Shown here in pieces: positions 48,571 to 59,600 of a stretch of 64,000 bases of DNA (within the stretch, counting starts at the first letter, position 1; every line of letters begins with the position of its first letter). Source of the stretch: Medicago truncatula (Eukaryota > Streptophyta > Magnoliopsida > Fabales > Fabaceae); the NCBI RefSeq assembly GCF_003473485.1, contig NC_053048.1, positions 41,226,755-41,290,754 of the forward strand. Direction: 5' to 3'. The notes under the pieces were generated by a model, which was given only the letters and a program-made list of their open reading frames with translations, was not told the DNA's origin and searched no databases. The translations under genes and the position numbers were made by a program.

Positions 48571-49655
48571 AGGTGCATTCATTTGTGTGCGAGTTTCAAT
48601 TGTTATTTTTTCACTTTGTTCTACTAAAAACATGTATTTATTTGACAATATTTGATTGATTTCACATGTAAGAAAAAATTACGTCGTGGGTATCTCAAAA
48701 CTAAATTCTTCAATTTAAGTAAATACTCTTTACAATGTGAATGTGTATAAACTAAATCTTTATTTTTTTTTCGATAAAAACAATCTTGATACGTATCAAT
48801 GTATGTTTTTGTTAACCAACTACAAGTAGAATATTTGATCTTCATGTCACGACTTAATCTCACGTCATGATCAACATATAGATTAACACTAATTCGTTAT
48901 ATACTTAACCTTATAAGCCTAATAATACACTATATAACACATGCACATTTTGAAAATACAGAGCTACTAAAGTTTGTATAAATCAAAGAAAAGAACAAAT
49001 CCTATTCCTATGGTTGAATCATACTAAAACCCCAAAATAGAGGTCTACCATGCAAAAAAGAAAAAAACAATTGGAAAAAACTCACCTCCGACTCTCCCTA
49101 TCTCGTGTTTCCTCTCTTTAGTAGCTCAATATGAGTGGCAAACTTTAACCTCGAACTCTAATTCTAAAAGCTTCCAAATTTTAATAGTCAAACTCCATCA
49201 CACTACACTCTTCAAACTCTTCGCCAACGCTTCCAAATCACCACAAAGTTCCACAACTTCAAATCCTCTGTTATGAGCAATTTTTAGACCTTCAAACACC
49301 CTTGTAATTCTGCAGCAAACGCATTATATGCACCAACGAGTTTCGCAAATCCACAAATTCAGTTACCATCACTATCTCGAATCAAACCACCACAACCTAA
49401 CCTTAAAACACAAGTAAATCATGAGATAAAACTAACTTTTATAAACTAAAAGAATATGTTCTCTCTTAAAACTCAAATGTAAACTTAAAAATATTATGAA
49501 ATCAAACACACAAATTACGCGAGTCTCTCACCTCACAATTCTTATAGCTCTAAATACGCTTCTTCATAATAAATCTCAAATCTAGTACATTTTTTTAGTA
49601 GAACAAAATGAAAAAAATAACAATACACACAAATGAATGCACTTGAGTTTGAAAT
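48571..49655. mobile_element. TIR-bounded element carrying an RNase H-like fragment
   Basis: AGGTGCATTCATTTGTGTG and TTTGTTCTACTAAAAACATG at 48571-48636 are mirrored at 49586-49655. The interior minus strand at 49200-49385 encodes pieces of a plant RVT_3/RNase H domain. No target duplication is evident. Confidence 0.55.
49200..49385 (-). pseudogene. RNase H-like (RVT_3) fragment
   Basis: Reading downwards from 49385: RDSDGN, a stop, ICGFAKLVGAYNAFAAELQG, then after a frameshift VFEGLKIAHNRGFEVVELCG and DLEALAKSL. The order D-x-D-G, G-F, A-x-x-AEL, GL-x-x-A, G and V-E-L matches the RNase H fold found in plant LINE ORFs and RVT_3 proteins. One stop, one frameshift and missing ends make it a pseudogene. 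Confidence 0.55.
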
Positions 49656-49923
49656 CTGACCACATTTGAGTTAAGACTTAGGATTTGTAACTAATCAACT
49701 AAATACTTCTTAAGATATCTTAAATTAAAAACTAGTCAGAAAAGGTATCAAATGTGTGTGTAAAAAAGTTTTACACGTTAAATTCTAGTACGTGCATAAA
49801 CCCCTTCTTCTGTTATCCCACCGCGCCCTTCTCCTTTTCGCACCCCTCTAATCGATCTTCCTTTCATTCTCGTCTCTCTCTATCACAAACCTTTCCCTTC
49901 TAAACCTGCAACACATCAATGAC

Positions 49924-51177
49924 ATGAATCCATTATCAACCTTCAGATACAGAATCTTCCAAGCAACCACCACAATCTCATCATTCTCACCTTTTTTCCT
50001 CTTCAACCAAAAACGATGGAAAAAACCCACCATTTCAGCACAAACCCGTTTAGAAGACCGAATAAGAGACACCCACTTTGACAAATTAACAACCCACTTC
50101 AAAAAACTCAGCCTTGTTCTCAAAACCCGCAACCTCATATCAAATCGAAAACGTGGTTCTTTTGTCTCTCTTCAACTCATGTCACGCTGGAAAAACATTA
50201 CAGGACTTAATGTCACTGTTACTTCCTTTCTTCAAAAATACCCTCATGTTTTTTATCTGTTTGTTCATCCTTTTAGGAGAAACATGTGCTGTAGAATGAC
50301 GAAAAAGATGAAAGAGTTGATCTTGTTGGAAGAGGTTGTTGTGAGACAACATGAGGTTGAGGTTGTTAAAAGGGTGAAGAAGTTGCTTATGATGTCTGTG
50401 AATGGTACTCTTCATTTGCATGCTTTGAGGTTAATTAGAAGAGAATTGGGTCTTCCTTGTGATTTTAGAGAATCCATTCTTGGGAGATATAGTGATGAGT
50501 TTAGGTTGGTTGATTTGGAGATTGTGGCATTGGTTGGTTGGGACGATGAATTGGGAATGGCGCGTGTTGAGGAATGGAGGGAAAGAGAGTATAGAGAGAA
50601 ATGGTTGAGTGAATTTGAGACCAAGTTTGCTTTTCCTATTAATTTTCCAACCGGGTTTAAGATTGAGAGAGGGTTTAGGGAAAAGTTGAAGGGTTGGCAA
50701 AGGCTATCATATACGAAGCCTTATGAGAGAAAAAATGTTAAGTGCGGTGGGGTTCAGAGGTATGAGAAGAGGGCTGTTGCTGTTCTTCATGAGCTGTTGA
50801 GCTTGACTGTGGAGAAAATGGTTGAGGTTGATCAATTGGCTCATTTTCGAAGGGATTTTGATATCGAAGTTAATGTGCGCGAGCTACTGTTAAGGCATCC
50901 GGGGATATTTTACATATCTACAAAGGGAAATGCTCAAACTGTTTTTCTTAGGGAGGCCTATGAGAAAGGCGGGTTGATTGAGCCTAATCCGGTGTATGAA
51001 GTTCGTAGGAATATGTTGGAGCTTGTGTTATTAGGACGCAGAAAAACCAAACAATTGTTAGCTTCTTGTGATGAATCCAAGGAAGAGAGCAATGCTGTAG
51101 TCTATGAAGTGGATGGGGAAATTAAAAGAGAAGGTGATTGGGTGATTCCATTCTTGGAGGCTAATGAGAAGAATTGA
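49924..51177 (+). CDS. PORR-domain organelle RNA-binding protein
   Basis: A single exon of 417 aa. The N-terminus (MNPLSTFRYRIFQATTTISS) is a presequence rich in basic and hydroxylated residues, suggesting mitochondrial and possibly plastid import. The PORR domain (PF11955) occupies about residues 40-365. Landmarks include LQLMSRWKNITGLNVTVTSF, KYPHVFYLF, LPCDFRESIL, YSDEFRLVDL, a TKPYERK word and HPGIFYISTKGNAQTVFLRE. Members (for example WTF1, WTF9) bind organellar transcripts and promote group II intron splicing; the target here is unknown. The intronless structure is typical of the family. The ATG at 49924 is the first in frame. The C-terminal tail after 380 is acidic and unremarkable. 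Confidence 0.9.
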   Translation: MNPLSTFRYRIFQATTTISSFSPFFLFNQKRWKKPTISAQTRLEDRIRDTHFDKLTTHFKKLSLVLKTRNLISNRKRGSFVSLQLMSRWKNITGLNVTVTSFLQKYPHVFYLFVHPFRRNMCCRMTKKMKELILLEEVVVRQHEVEVVKRVKKLLMMSVNGTLHLHALRLIRRELGLPCDFRESILGRYSDEFRLVDLEIVALVGWDDELGMARVEEWREREYREKWLSEFETKFAFPINFPTGFKIERGFREKLKGWQRLSYTKPYERKNVKCGGVQRYEKRAVAVLHELLSLTVEKMVEVDQLAHFRRDFDIEVNVRELLLRHPGIFYISTKGNAQTVFLREAYEKGGLIEPNPVYEVRRNMLELVLLGRRKTKQLLASCDESKEESNAVVYEVDGEIKREGDWVIPFLEANEKN

Positions 51178-52008
51178 TCCTCGTGATATTGTGAAGGTAG
51201 CAGAAAAAACATATTTGGAGAGTTTGCTAATTGGTGTTTCAGTTAACATAACGAGTACTCAGCAGCTGGTTCCCATCTCTATAAAATGCATGCTCAGGGG
51301 AAATAGTCAAGTGAGAATACAAGCAGGTAGTTTCATACTTTTGTTTTTCAGCTAATTCAACAATTTGCAGTTACATTTGACTGGTTTGTTGATTGTATCT
51401 AAATATAATCCTCATGGCACAAAATAATTACTATCATCAATATTTGTTAATGTGCATATGATATGACTCCAAATAGTACGTCATACCTTCCTGCGAACAT
51501 GAATTTCCAATACAAGCTGGACTTGTCATTAGGTAAAACTAGATTCTTGTGATTGATTGAAATACAAAAGATGTTTATGTAACTGCCAATAATAAAAATC
51601 TGTATTTCAGTAGTTTCAAGGTTCTTCATTTTGAATCCTTGACTGGACTCCTACGCATATTTGAAGTGAACTAGTGGTTGCTTTGTGGTATTAAGAACTA
51701 GTGAATTATAAAAAAGAGGTGCAGTGTAGTAATGATTTCCTATTGATTGGTTCAAGGTGTAGCCTTATGATGTTGAAAGATTAAAGAATATGTGTTTGAA
51801 ATTTACAGGTTCTAGATTACCCCCTTTTTTAAAATTAAGCTTGCTTACCTTGTTGTCTCAATTTGCTTGTAGCTATCAGAAAAAGTGTGTTCACTGTTTG
51901 TGTAATTGGATCTTCTTATTCTATATGTTAAATGCTCGTATTTCTTAGCCGAGATAAATTTTGGCGAAGCAGGATCTGGTGGATTTGTGGTTACTGTGAC
52001 TATCTTAA
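51178..52008. other. 3' flank of the PORR gene, no further gene recognised
   Basis: The stretch is probably untranslated region plus intergenic DNA. Short open frames have no family features. Confidence 0.35.
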
Positions 52009-52245
52009 ACAGGACCTGTCCAATTGCTTAAGCTTGGCTTGATTTTATTGGAATTTGACCACTTGTTGAGCCTAGTGGTTCAGAATCTGGTTTTCAGATT
52101 AAGGCTCTCTAAAAAAGCTGTGGTCAACCCAGAATAGATAATATGATTTGTTAGTACTAATTCATTACTTGTTTACTTCATCCTCTAGCATAAAAAGAAA
52201 TTGTTTGCCGTAACTATTGACTCTTATGTTATGTAACATTTTTTA
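52009..52245 (+). repeat. Displaced copy of RING-gene intron 2 sequence
   Basis: The sequence from GGACCTGTCCAATTGCTTAA to about ACTCTTATGTTATGT matches 41848-42090 in intron 2 of the RING gene: GCTTGGCTTGATTT, AATTTGACCACTTGTTGA, AACCCAGAATAGATA and CCTCTAGCATAAAA. It lies upstream of the other duplicated block although in the gene it lies downstream. Confidence 0.85.
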
Positions 52246-52899
52246 TGTATAAAAGACTTGATTGTGAATGGGATTTTGTAGATATTGAAGGCCTTAGAGC
52301 ATGCAAATAATTGTGAACGGGACTTTGTAGATATGGAACCCAAAGTACATAGATGTCGACACATACATTTTTTCGTTGCCTGGTTTGATGTACTTGGTGT
52401 ATGCTTAGATGAAGAGGTTGTTGTTGTCTTGATGCTTTAATCTGTTGCAAGGAACTTCTGCTTTTCTAGAGCGCGCCATGGTGCTGACTTATACAGAGGC
52501 ATTGTAAATGCCCATTCTGGAAGCTCTGATCAATGTTATCAATGAGTGAAGGAGACAGTATGTTGTTGTATTTGTTGGAGTTGGAAAATGTGCTAATCTA
52601 GCTAAGGTTACTTACTGAATTTGCTAACACAACCTTTAAATCGTGATAGGCTGATAGCTGCTGGTGGGGCATTTTAGTCAGGAGTTATTAAGCAATTGCA
52701 GACACATTCATGTAGTCTTCCGTTGGTTATATTAGAGAAGGGCTGTGTGAGAGATCCTTCTGTGGTGACTGGAGACAAATGAAGTCCTGATACTTTGCAT
52801 TAAGAATGCTTATACTGCAGTGCCGATAGGGGGCAGTTTGAAAAAGAAAATGAAAATGGCATTAGTATTGTATCTGCTCTTCAGTTAGAGATCTCTCTA

Positions 52900-53112
52900 A
52901 TGTAAGACCATTACATTGTGGTGTTGTGGTGCTGGGAATTGCAAAAGATACAACATTTGATACTTTTAGCGCTTCAAATGTGCTTGTTCTTTTCTTAGCT
53001 CGAGTTGTGATAGATGACGCATTAGTTCCTCTGCATGTAGAAAAAAGTAACGGCGACCTGCCACTCAAATGGAGTAGAGTTGAAATTGTGAGGAAGGTTC
53101 AAATGTTTTAAA
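52900..53112 (+). pseudogene. Possible MA3-domain (PDCD4/ECIP1-like) fragment
   Basis: The frame at 52926-53111 reads DTFSASNVLVLFLARVVIDD and continues ALVPLHVEK. This resembles the plant MA3 motif V-L-A-L-F-L-A-R-A-V-V-D-D-I-L-P-P. Nothing else of such a protein can be placed with confidence. It may be an isolated exon relic or coincidence. Confidence 0.3.
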
Positions 53113-53433
53113 TGGTTCACAACAATGGGATCTTAGGGGCAAAAGCTTGATTTTCAACTACTACTGGACAGGGGGAGTTCTTGGGAGATTTCGTGGTTGG
53201 ACACTAGAGGTTTTAAACCTTTTGGGGTTTTTATTGCAATGGTGTTCTGACTTGGTCCTTGTTGCTTCCCTACTGTTTGTTGTAGCAGCGGTTGTTTTAA
53301 TGAAATTTACCTTCAAAATTTTGTGGGTGGAATGTCAAGGCTACTCCAATATCTATTCTAGGAATGATAAAATGTACTCAAGTCAGTTTCCTTATCAGCC
53401 TTAGGAACAGGGCTGTTTTCTAGCGGCAGGTAG

Positions 53434-53706
53434 TGTTAGGATACTGGATTTGCGCCTTAACTTAACAGATGGGCCGAGGTTCCCAGTTAGTTAGAATAGG
53501 AAACATGGTTAAAGGCAGGGGGAAGGGCAATCAGTATGGGATTATTGCATATTTTCTGTTAGAACCTTAGAGGTTGGGCAGAGAGAGAACAATATCTATC
53601 TGAGGAGCATTAACTCAGGGATTATAGGAAAATTTGCTTCTGTAATACAGTTACTCTTTTCAATAAATAATAGTATTTCTATTTCACTGAAATTTGGGTT
53701 CTATCA
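53434..53706. mobile_element. Probable solo LTR (copia-type)
   Basis: The segment starts TGTTAGGATACTGG and ends GGGTTCTATCA, with CTCTTTTCAATAAATAATAG near its end, a common arrangement in plant copia LTRs (TG...CA termini, late polyA signal). The flanking 5 bp do not match. The duplicated RING-gene block begins immediately at 53707. Confidence 0.5.
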
Positions 53707-54790
53707 TGAACCGAGTGTTTTATGAAAATGTGAAGTTACTCAACACTTTCATACTTGTTTTTTCTCTTCATGTATTGTGGACTGAGTTATTATGTTTAAG
53801 GCGAGTGTTTTATGAAAATGTGAAGTTACTCAACACTTTCATACTTGTTTTTTCTCTTCATGTATTGTGGACCGAGTTATTAATGTTTAACGTGTTATAT
53901 GAGATGGATGGTGGTTTTCTAATGTCTGGTTGTGGTTTCGTTGCTAGAACTCTATGTTGGAGGATTATTGAGCTTTCGTTTCACTCTAGTCTTTATTGTT
54001 TTCAGCATTGTGAAGAAGTTAGAGCCTACGAACACTCTAACATCATATGTTTGGTGGGTTTTTGAGTTTAATTGGATTGTTGTCGAGTGGCCAAGCGCTT
54101 CTGGAAGATCCCCTCGTCTCTACTGGTAAGAACCTCAGTTTGGATATATGTGTTTTCCTTTTTTTCTTTTCTTCCTGTCTTTGGGGACAGTTGGGCAGAT
54201 AATAAACGTTATCATCAATGCCATGAAAGAGTAGTCAAAGTAGTATAGATTTATTATATTGAGTAACCTTCTTTTTCTTAAAGTAAGTAAGACAAAAGTT
54301 TAATAAAGAAGAGAATTTTAACTGCTTCAGAGTTCCTTCTCTGAGCAATGCAAACAGAGAGTAGATTATACTTAAAAAGTTAAAAAGGGATTATTACAGA
54401 ATCGTCTGCCTTTGTTTTGTTCTTATATATCTAATATATACAAGGAGAATGGAAATGAAGAGAAAATATAATGACTAAAAGGTCCACCCATAATTAGCCA
54501 TTGTTGATGTGTTTATTTAAGGTCTATTTCAGGTTTGACCCTTTCCTGGACAATGCCACAATGGAAGTTTAATAGCACCGTGCTGTCCTTTTTTTGATTC
54601 ATTAGGAAGGATAAATTAGTAGCTAGAATAGTCAGTTTCTGTTCTGTCCCTAATTTCTTTCAATTGTTCTGCCGGAATTCAGGTGGAGTTGTTCAAGTTT
54701 CCTTTTTTCTTCAAGAGATTGTACTCATTTATCGATTCTCACAAGTAGGCTAGATAATTTACATCTGTCTTGCTGTCCTTAGTTTTTGTG
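53707..54790 (+). pseudogene. Partial copy of the RING E3 gene (end of intron 1, exon 2, start of intron 2)
   Basis: It matches about 40900-41835 of the RING gene. The exon 2 copy at 54006-54125 is exactly 120 bp like the original, open in the same phase (KKLEPTNTLTSYVWWVFEF and onward, to SPRLYW), with CAG acceptor and GTAAG donor kept. Exons 1, 3 and 4 are absent, so no RING protein can be made. A 90-bp part of the intron (53713-53802) is tandemly repeated at 53803-53892. Confidence 0.8.
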
Positions 54791-56634
54791 CTTATAGGTT
54801 ATAAGCAGTAATGCTATCAAATGAAAACAAGTGTGGTATTCATCAAACAAAAAAAACGTGGTAGTTATATCAAAATGAAATCTTTTATTTTTTAGATATC
54901 AAAATGAAATCTTATTAACCTCTTTAGAAATGTATGCATATTCTCAGTCCAAAATATAGTTCGATTATAAATATCATACTTAAATAAATACATTGGTTGA
55001 GTTTTGTTATGACAATATCATTTGGTTTTAGTCATATGAGATGGCTAAAAGATCAGCTAATCCTTGCAATGAGGGTGCATGGAAGATTATTTTGGATGGT
55101 AGTTAATTCATTATAGAGGTTCAGATTGGATGTATGTTGGGTTTGCCAATATGTTTAATTCATTATATGCTATTGCTTTATCGTTGCAGTTTTGAGCAAT
55201 CACTGTCAAAGTTCCTGAAAAAACTTTAATGTAACACGGGCAAGGATCGATGTTGCGGAAGAGCAAAACTTTTGAATCGGCTTAGGCTGTGATTGGGTGA
55301 GAATTGGGATGAGTGCAACTAACTATATTATGATAGGAACAAGGCGTTGGGTCAACTTGGTCTTTGCAAAGTAGTTTAGCACAAATTGCACAAATGAAAT
55401 TGTTAAGAGGATGAAAAGTTTAGCACAAATTGCACAAATGAAATTGTTAGGAGGATGAAAGAAAAATGTATTCAAATATGTTGTTGCACAAGTTTTAAGT
55501 TTTTTTCTTCTTCTTGATCATCATTTTAAGATAACCTTCTTACCAATGTGCAGGGTGAATGTGCATGATTTGGTCACTTGTAATCGAAAAGATTCATTGG
55601 ATTATAGATTTAGAATAATTTCAGGAGTTTTCGTCCTTTGGTTACAAAGGTTTGTCATAGTATTGATTAGCATACATAGTGATAGTACGATGTAAAAATT
55701 GGTGATTCTAAAATGACATTTTATAGTAAGTAATTTTTATTTTTTTTTACCAAGTTTAATAATATCTTAATAGCCTTTTTTTCCAGTATGTTTTTAAACT
55801 GCATAGTATCTATTGACTTTGCCAAATAACTAATCTTTGTTGAAGAATCACCATTTGATGGATCTTTCCTCCTAACCATATTTTTTATTCATTAACAATG
55901 CTCAAACATAAAATCTTTCTTTTAGGGATACAAATCTAATTTCACTCCAAACAACATGTTTGGTATAGCGTTTGATTACCTCCAAATGATTAACTCGTGA
56001 AGTTTGGATTAAACACATGAATAATGCTATATATAATACGTGTATTTTATAAAGAAACATAACATATCACGATGAGATACAATTATTAATAGTGTATAAT
56101 AATAATTAAACTACCCTAAAAAAAAATTAAACTCATTACATATAATTGTATATATTTATAAAAAAGAACAAAAACATTTCAAAAACAAATATTCTGAAAA
56201 TACCAATGTTAATATAACAACTGCAGAATAATAATAACAATAGGACATTTGATTTACTTAAATTAATTTTATATCTTATTGGTAGAATTATATTTAAACA
56301 AATAATAGTGTTAAAAATACTTTTTTTAGTAAAGTGTTTAAAAAGCTTATCAAGTAAATAAAATAAGAAAAATAATAATAATAATTGTGGTTTCCAGTCA
56401 AGTAATGAAGAGGGTGTTTCATTTTTTTAATCACGCATGACCTTTTTTTTTAATCGGCTTACTTGTCCTGGTTTCCAAACAAATACATCAATACAAGGCC
56501 AAAATTTAAATACACATAAGATAAATCAATTTTACCCCAAAAAATAATTTCAAAACAAGCAACTCATGCTAACATCATCAAAGTTAGCTAGCACCAAATT
56601 GTGCCCAACCAGCAAAAATCCGCAGATATTCTCC
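54791..56634. other. Intergenic, no gene recognised
   Basis: AT-rich DNA. A 44-bp tandem duplication lies at 55373-55460 (AGTTTAGCACAAATTGCACA and onward, twice). Nothing else is seen. Confidence 0.5.
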
Positions 56635-59600
56635 TTACGGAAGCATATGAGAACGGAATAAGAGTGGGTAAGTGCAACAAAATCCACTGCTCCAACACTG
56701 TAGAATAAAAAGAAAGTATATATGAAAAGCTTCAAAATTTGTGTAATAAGAACAGATAACAAGATGGAGCCCCTAAGTTATGTTAGTCGAAACCAGGATT
56801 ATCAGTGAAAATTCTTCACTAGACCGGTAAATTTTTCTACGTAAAATAAGGATGCTATCACAAGCATACTCACCTATCCACCTCAGGTATTACATATAAC
56901 TTGTTAAGGGAAAAAAAAATCAGAAATAAAGAAAGCAGAACAAGTGAAACTCATGAGGGACTTACAACAGAGAGTAATGGTCCTTGCTTAAACTTCCCGT
57001 GAAATGAAAATGAGATTGGCTTTGGACTGTCTCCAGGCCCTCTTATAAATCCACTAAAACATTGAAAAATAAACCAATGCAAATGACTAGCATGTTCAAC
57101 AGTAATTGGCAAAGCAAAGAATATTTAAGACAAATAACTTTGAAAATTTAATAATTGAAAAAGAAATGATAGAAACACCAGTGATTGGACAATTTTTAAT
57201 CAAGAACTCACATTAATGAAGTAGATATCAGAGGAGTCCTTCTTGTATCATATACAGCGATCAGACCACCATATACATCATCTCCACCTTTAAAAGACAC
57301 AGCCAATCGCTCTCCTGAACTATCCCATGCTATTTTTTCAATTCCCTGACTGAATAAAATGATATTAGATAACAAATAACTCTGTAGTTTCTAACAGAAA
57401 CATGATAACCTTATGATTTGGGAAAAGGAAGATAAATAACTTAGACACCTAACACAAAAGACACCTTAAATTGCAGAAACAAAATTTTAACCACATCTAG
57501 GTGACTACAGAGCATGTGTAAAGTATAGTCAGTCCATCACATGAACATCCAAGAATTTCTATGTAGGATTGAGGGATGTAAAATTATCAGGGCAGGGGCA
57601 TTCCATAATTGAAATTTGAAACTATACTTGGCAAATCAGTTTGGTTTCAGTCAAAGAGCTTAGCACAAGGTCAATCAAGATAAAGAATCTAGATGTCAAT
57701 CTATAAGAACAGATAGTATGAAAGAAAAGAAAATGGACTGTCTTGTTTTCACAAAATTAGTATATTTTATTTTATAAAACACTACTATGACCGATTTTTT
57801 TTTCTTTCAATTAATTTAGAATATTGTTATCACATTTAAACTTGTCATATCCTGTTTCTGATATTTAGAGAAGATGTGATAATATTTTTAAAATAAAATA
57901 GTTGGCACTGCATTTGAACTTCCCGTGTACTGTTTCTGAAATTTAGAGAAGGAAATGATGAAAAAATTGCCATCTTCAGACTTGGCCATGTTTTGCAAAG
58001 TAAAAATAAAAAAAAATGATTAGCATCCAACCAAACACACTTTCATTCCTGTTTAGTAAAAATGAGCACATAAAAACATCCCAAAAACAGTTTCATTTTT
58101 CATGATCAATATCTTACAAATTAAAATCCAAATATATCAGTAACCCGATTTAATCCAAGTAAAAAAATATATATTATGATAGAACAGGAGAAAGGGCTAC
58201 AAATCAAAATAGCTGATGATGAAAATTGCAATAATCAGTTATCAGTCTTCCATTCCAGTCCTACGAATTGGTTAATACGGAATTTGTAAAATGATAAGAC
58301 CTTAGCACCAACTCACAGACATTAAAAAAATTAATGAACCCAAGAACATAAATTCATTCATCTCTACCTGCCTGTCAATGATAATATCTCTGGCAAGTCA
58401 ACAGGTAACAGATGTGCATCTGGAAAAACCAACAATGAGTAATTATAAATGTATCACATACTTATATTAAAGAAATTAGACGAGACAAACATGAATTGAG
58501 GCTAGAACATGAACTACAAACACACAAGAATAACTACTATCGATAAAATCATTGTGCTTCAGTTCAGCTAGCACGACATAAGTATATGCAATAACACAAA
58601 CTCCTGAATTGGGCCCTTTTAAGAGGTCGACCATGAGCCATTTCAAAAATTCCTGCTCACAAGAAGGGTAGCACTCAACGGTGATATTTTTACCATGTTT
58701 TCAATCCTAATACTAGACACCAACAGCCATACAAATTTTATTGTGAATCCACATCTAATATCAACCATCTACTCATTCAATTCGATTAACAAATGGTTTC
58801 TGTTGAGAAATATGCATGTGACTGGGAAAGGCCTCTTTAGTAAAGAGATTAAGTTGTAACTGTAGTTCACTCAAAGTAGAGGGCATGTGTTTCTTCAAAG
58901 ACATTTTTTTGTATGGTTGTCAGTGTTTTATATGACAGTCATTCACTTTATTAGAGAAATATATTTCACCTTGTTCTGTCTCTTTTCCCTTTCCATTCAA
59001 ATTACAAAATTTACACCATCTGACATGATTACTGTTGTCAGCCTTTTCAGAGTCATTGTTTACAGAAAAGTATATTCAGGACTGATCCCACTTCCTTTCA
59101 TTTCCCTTTACCATCTCATCCCATACATCTTAATATCATATGTTCCATTTACCAAGTTTTAGTATAGCAAGATACTGAAACAGAAAACAAATCAACACAA
59201 AATCCTTGAAAGAAAAGGTACAATACCTAATGAGGGAGGTTTCGATGCAAAGTGAACAGATCCCAAAGTTGATGATTTGGAAAATGCAAGCAGTATCATA
59301 CGCCCATCTGGATCCCATGTTGCACACTAAGCACACAGCATTGAAAGTAGAAATAACATAAGTCACAACCACCGGACAAGAAAATTTACAAATCTTTGCC
59401 AATTGCTTGATACTACGACAGTGTTATTCTACTCAAATGTAAAGCTCTTGTCATTGTATATTCTTAAACACTCGAATTATATTATTTAATTAAATCTAGT
59501 CTCATCTTGAAATGAATCTTGTTTTTAGTTTTCCCCCTTAAAAAAGCAAATCCTAAACACACATGCGCAAAGTTTAAGAACAAATGTTGTCTCAAAGTAA

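Noticed and set aside
52229-52450. Open frame of 73 aa on the minus strand
   Set aside because: It overlaps the displaced intron copy, with no recognisable protein features.
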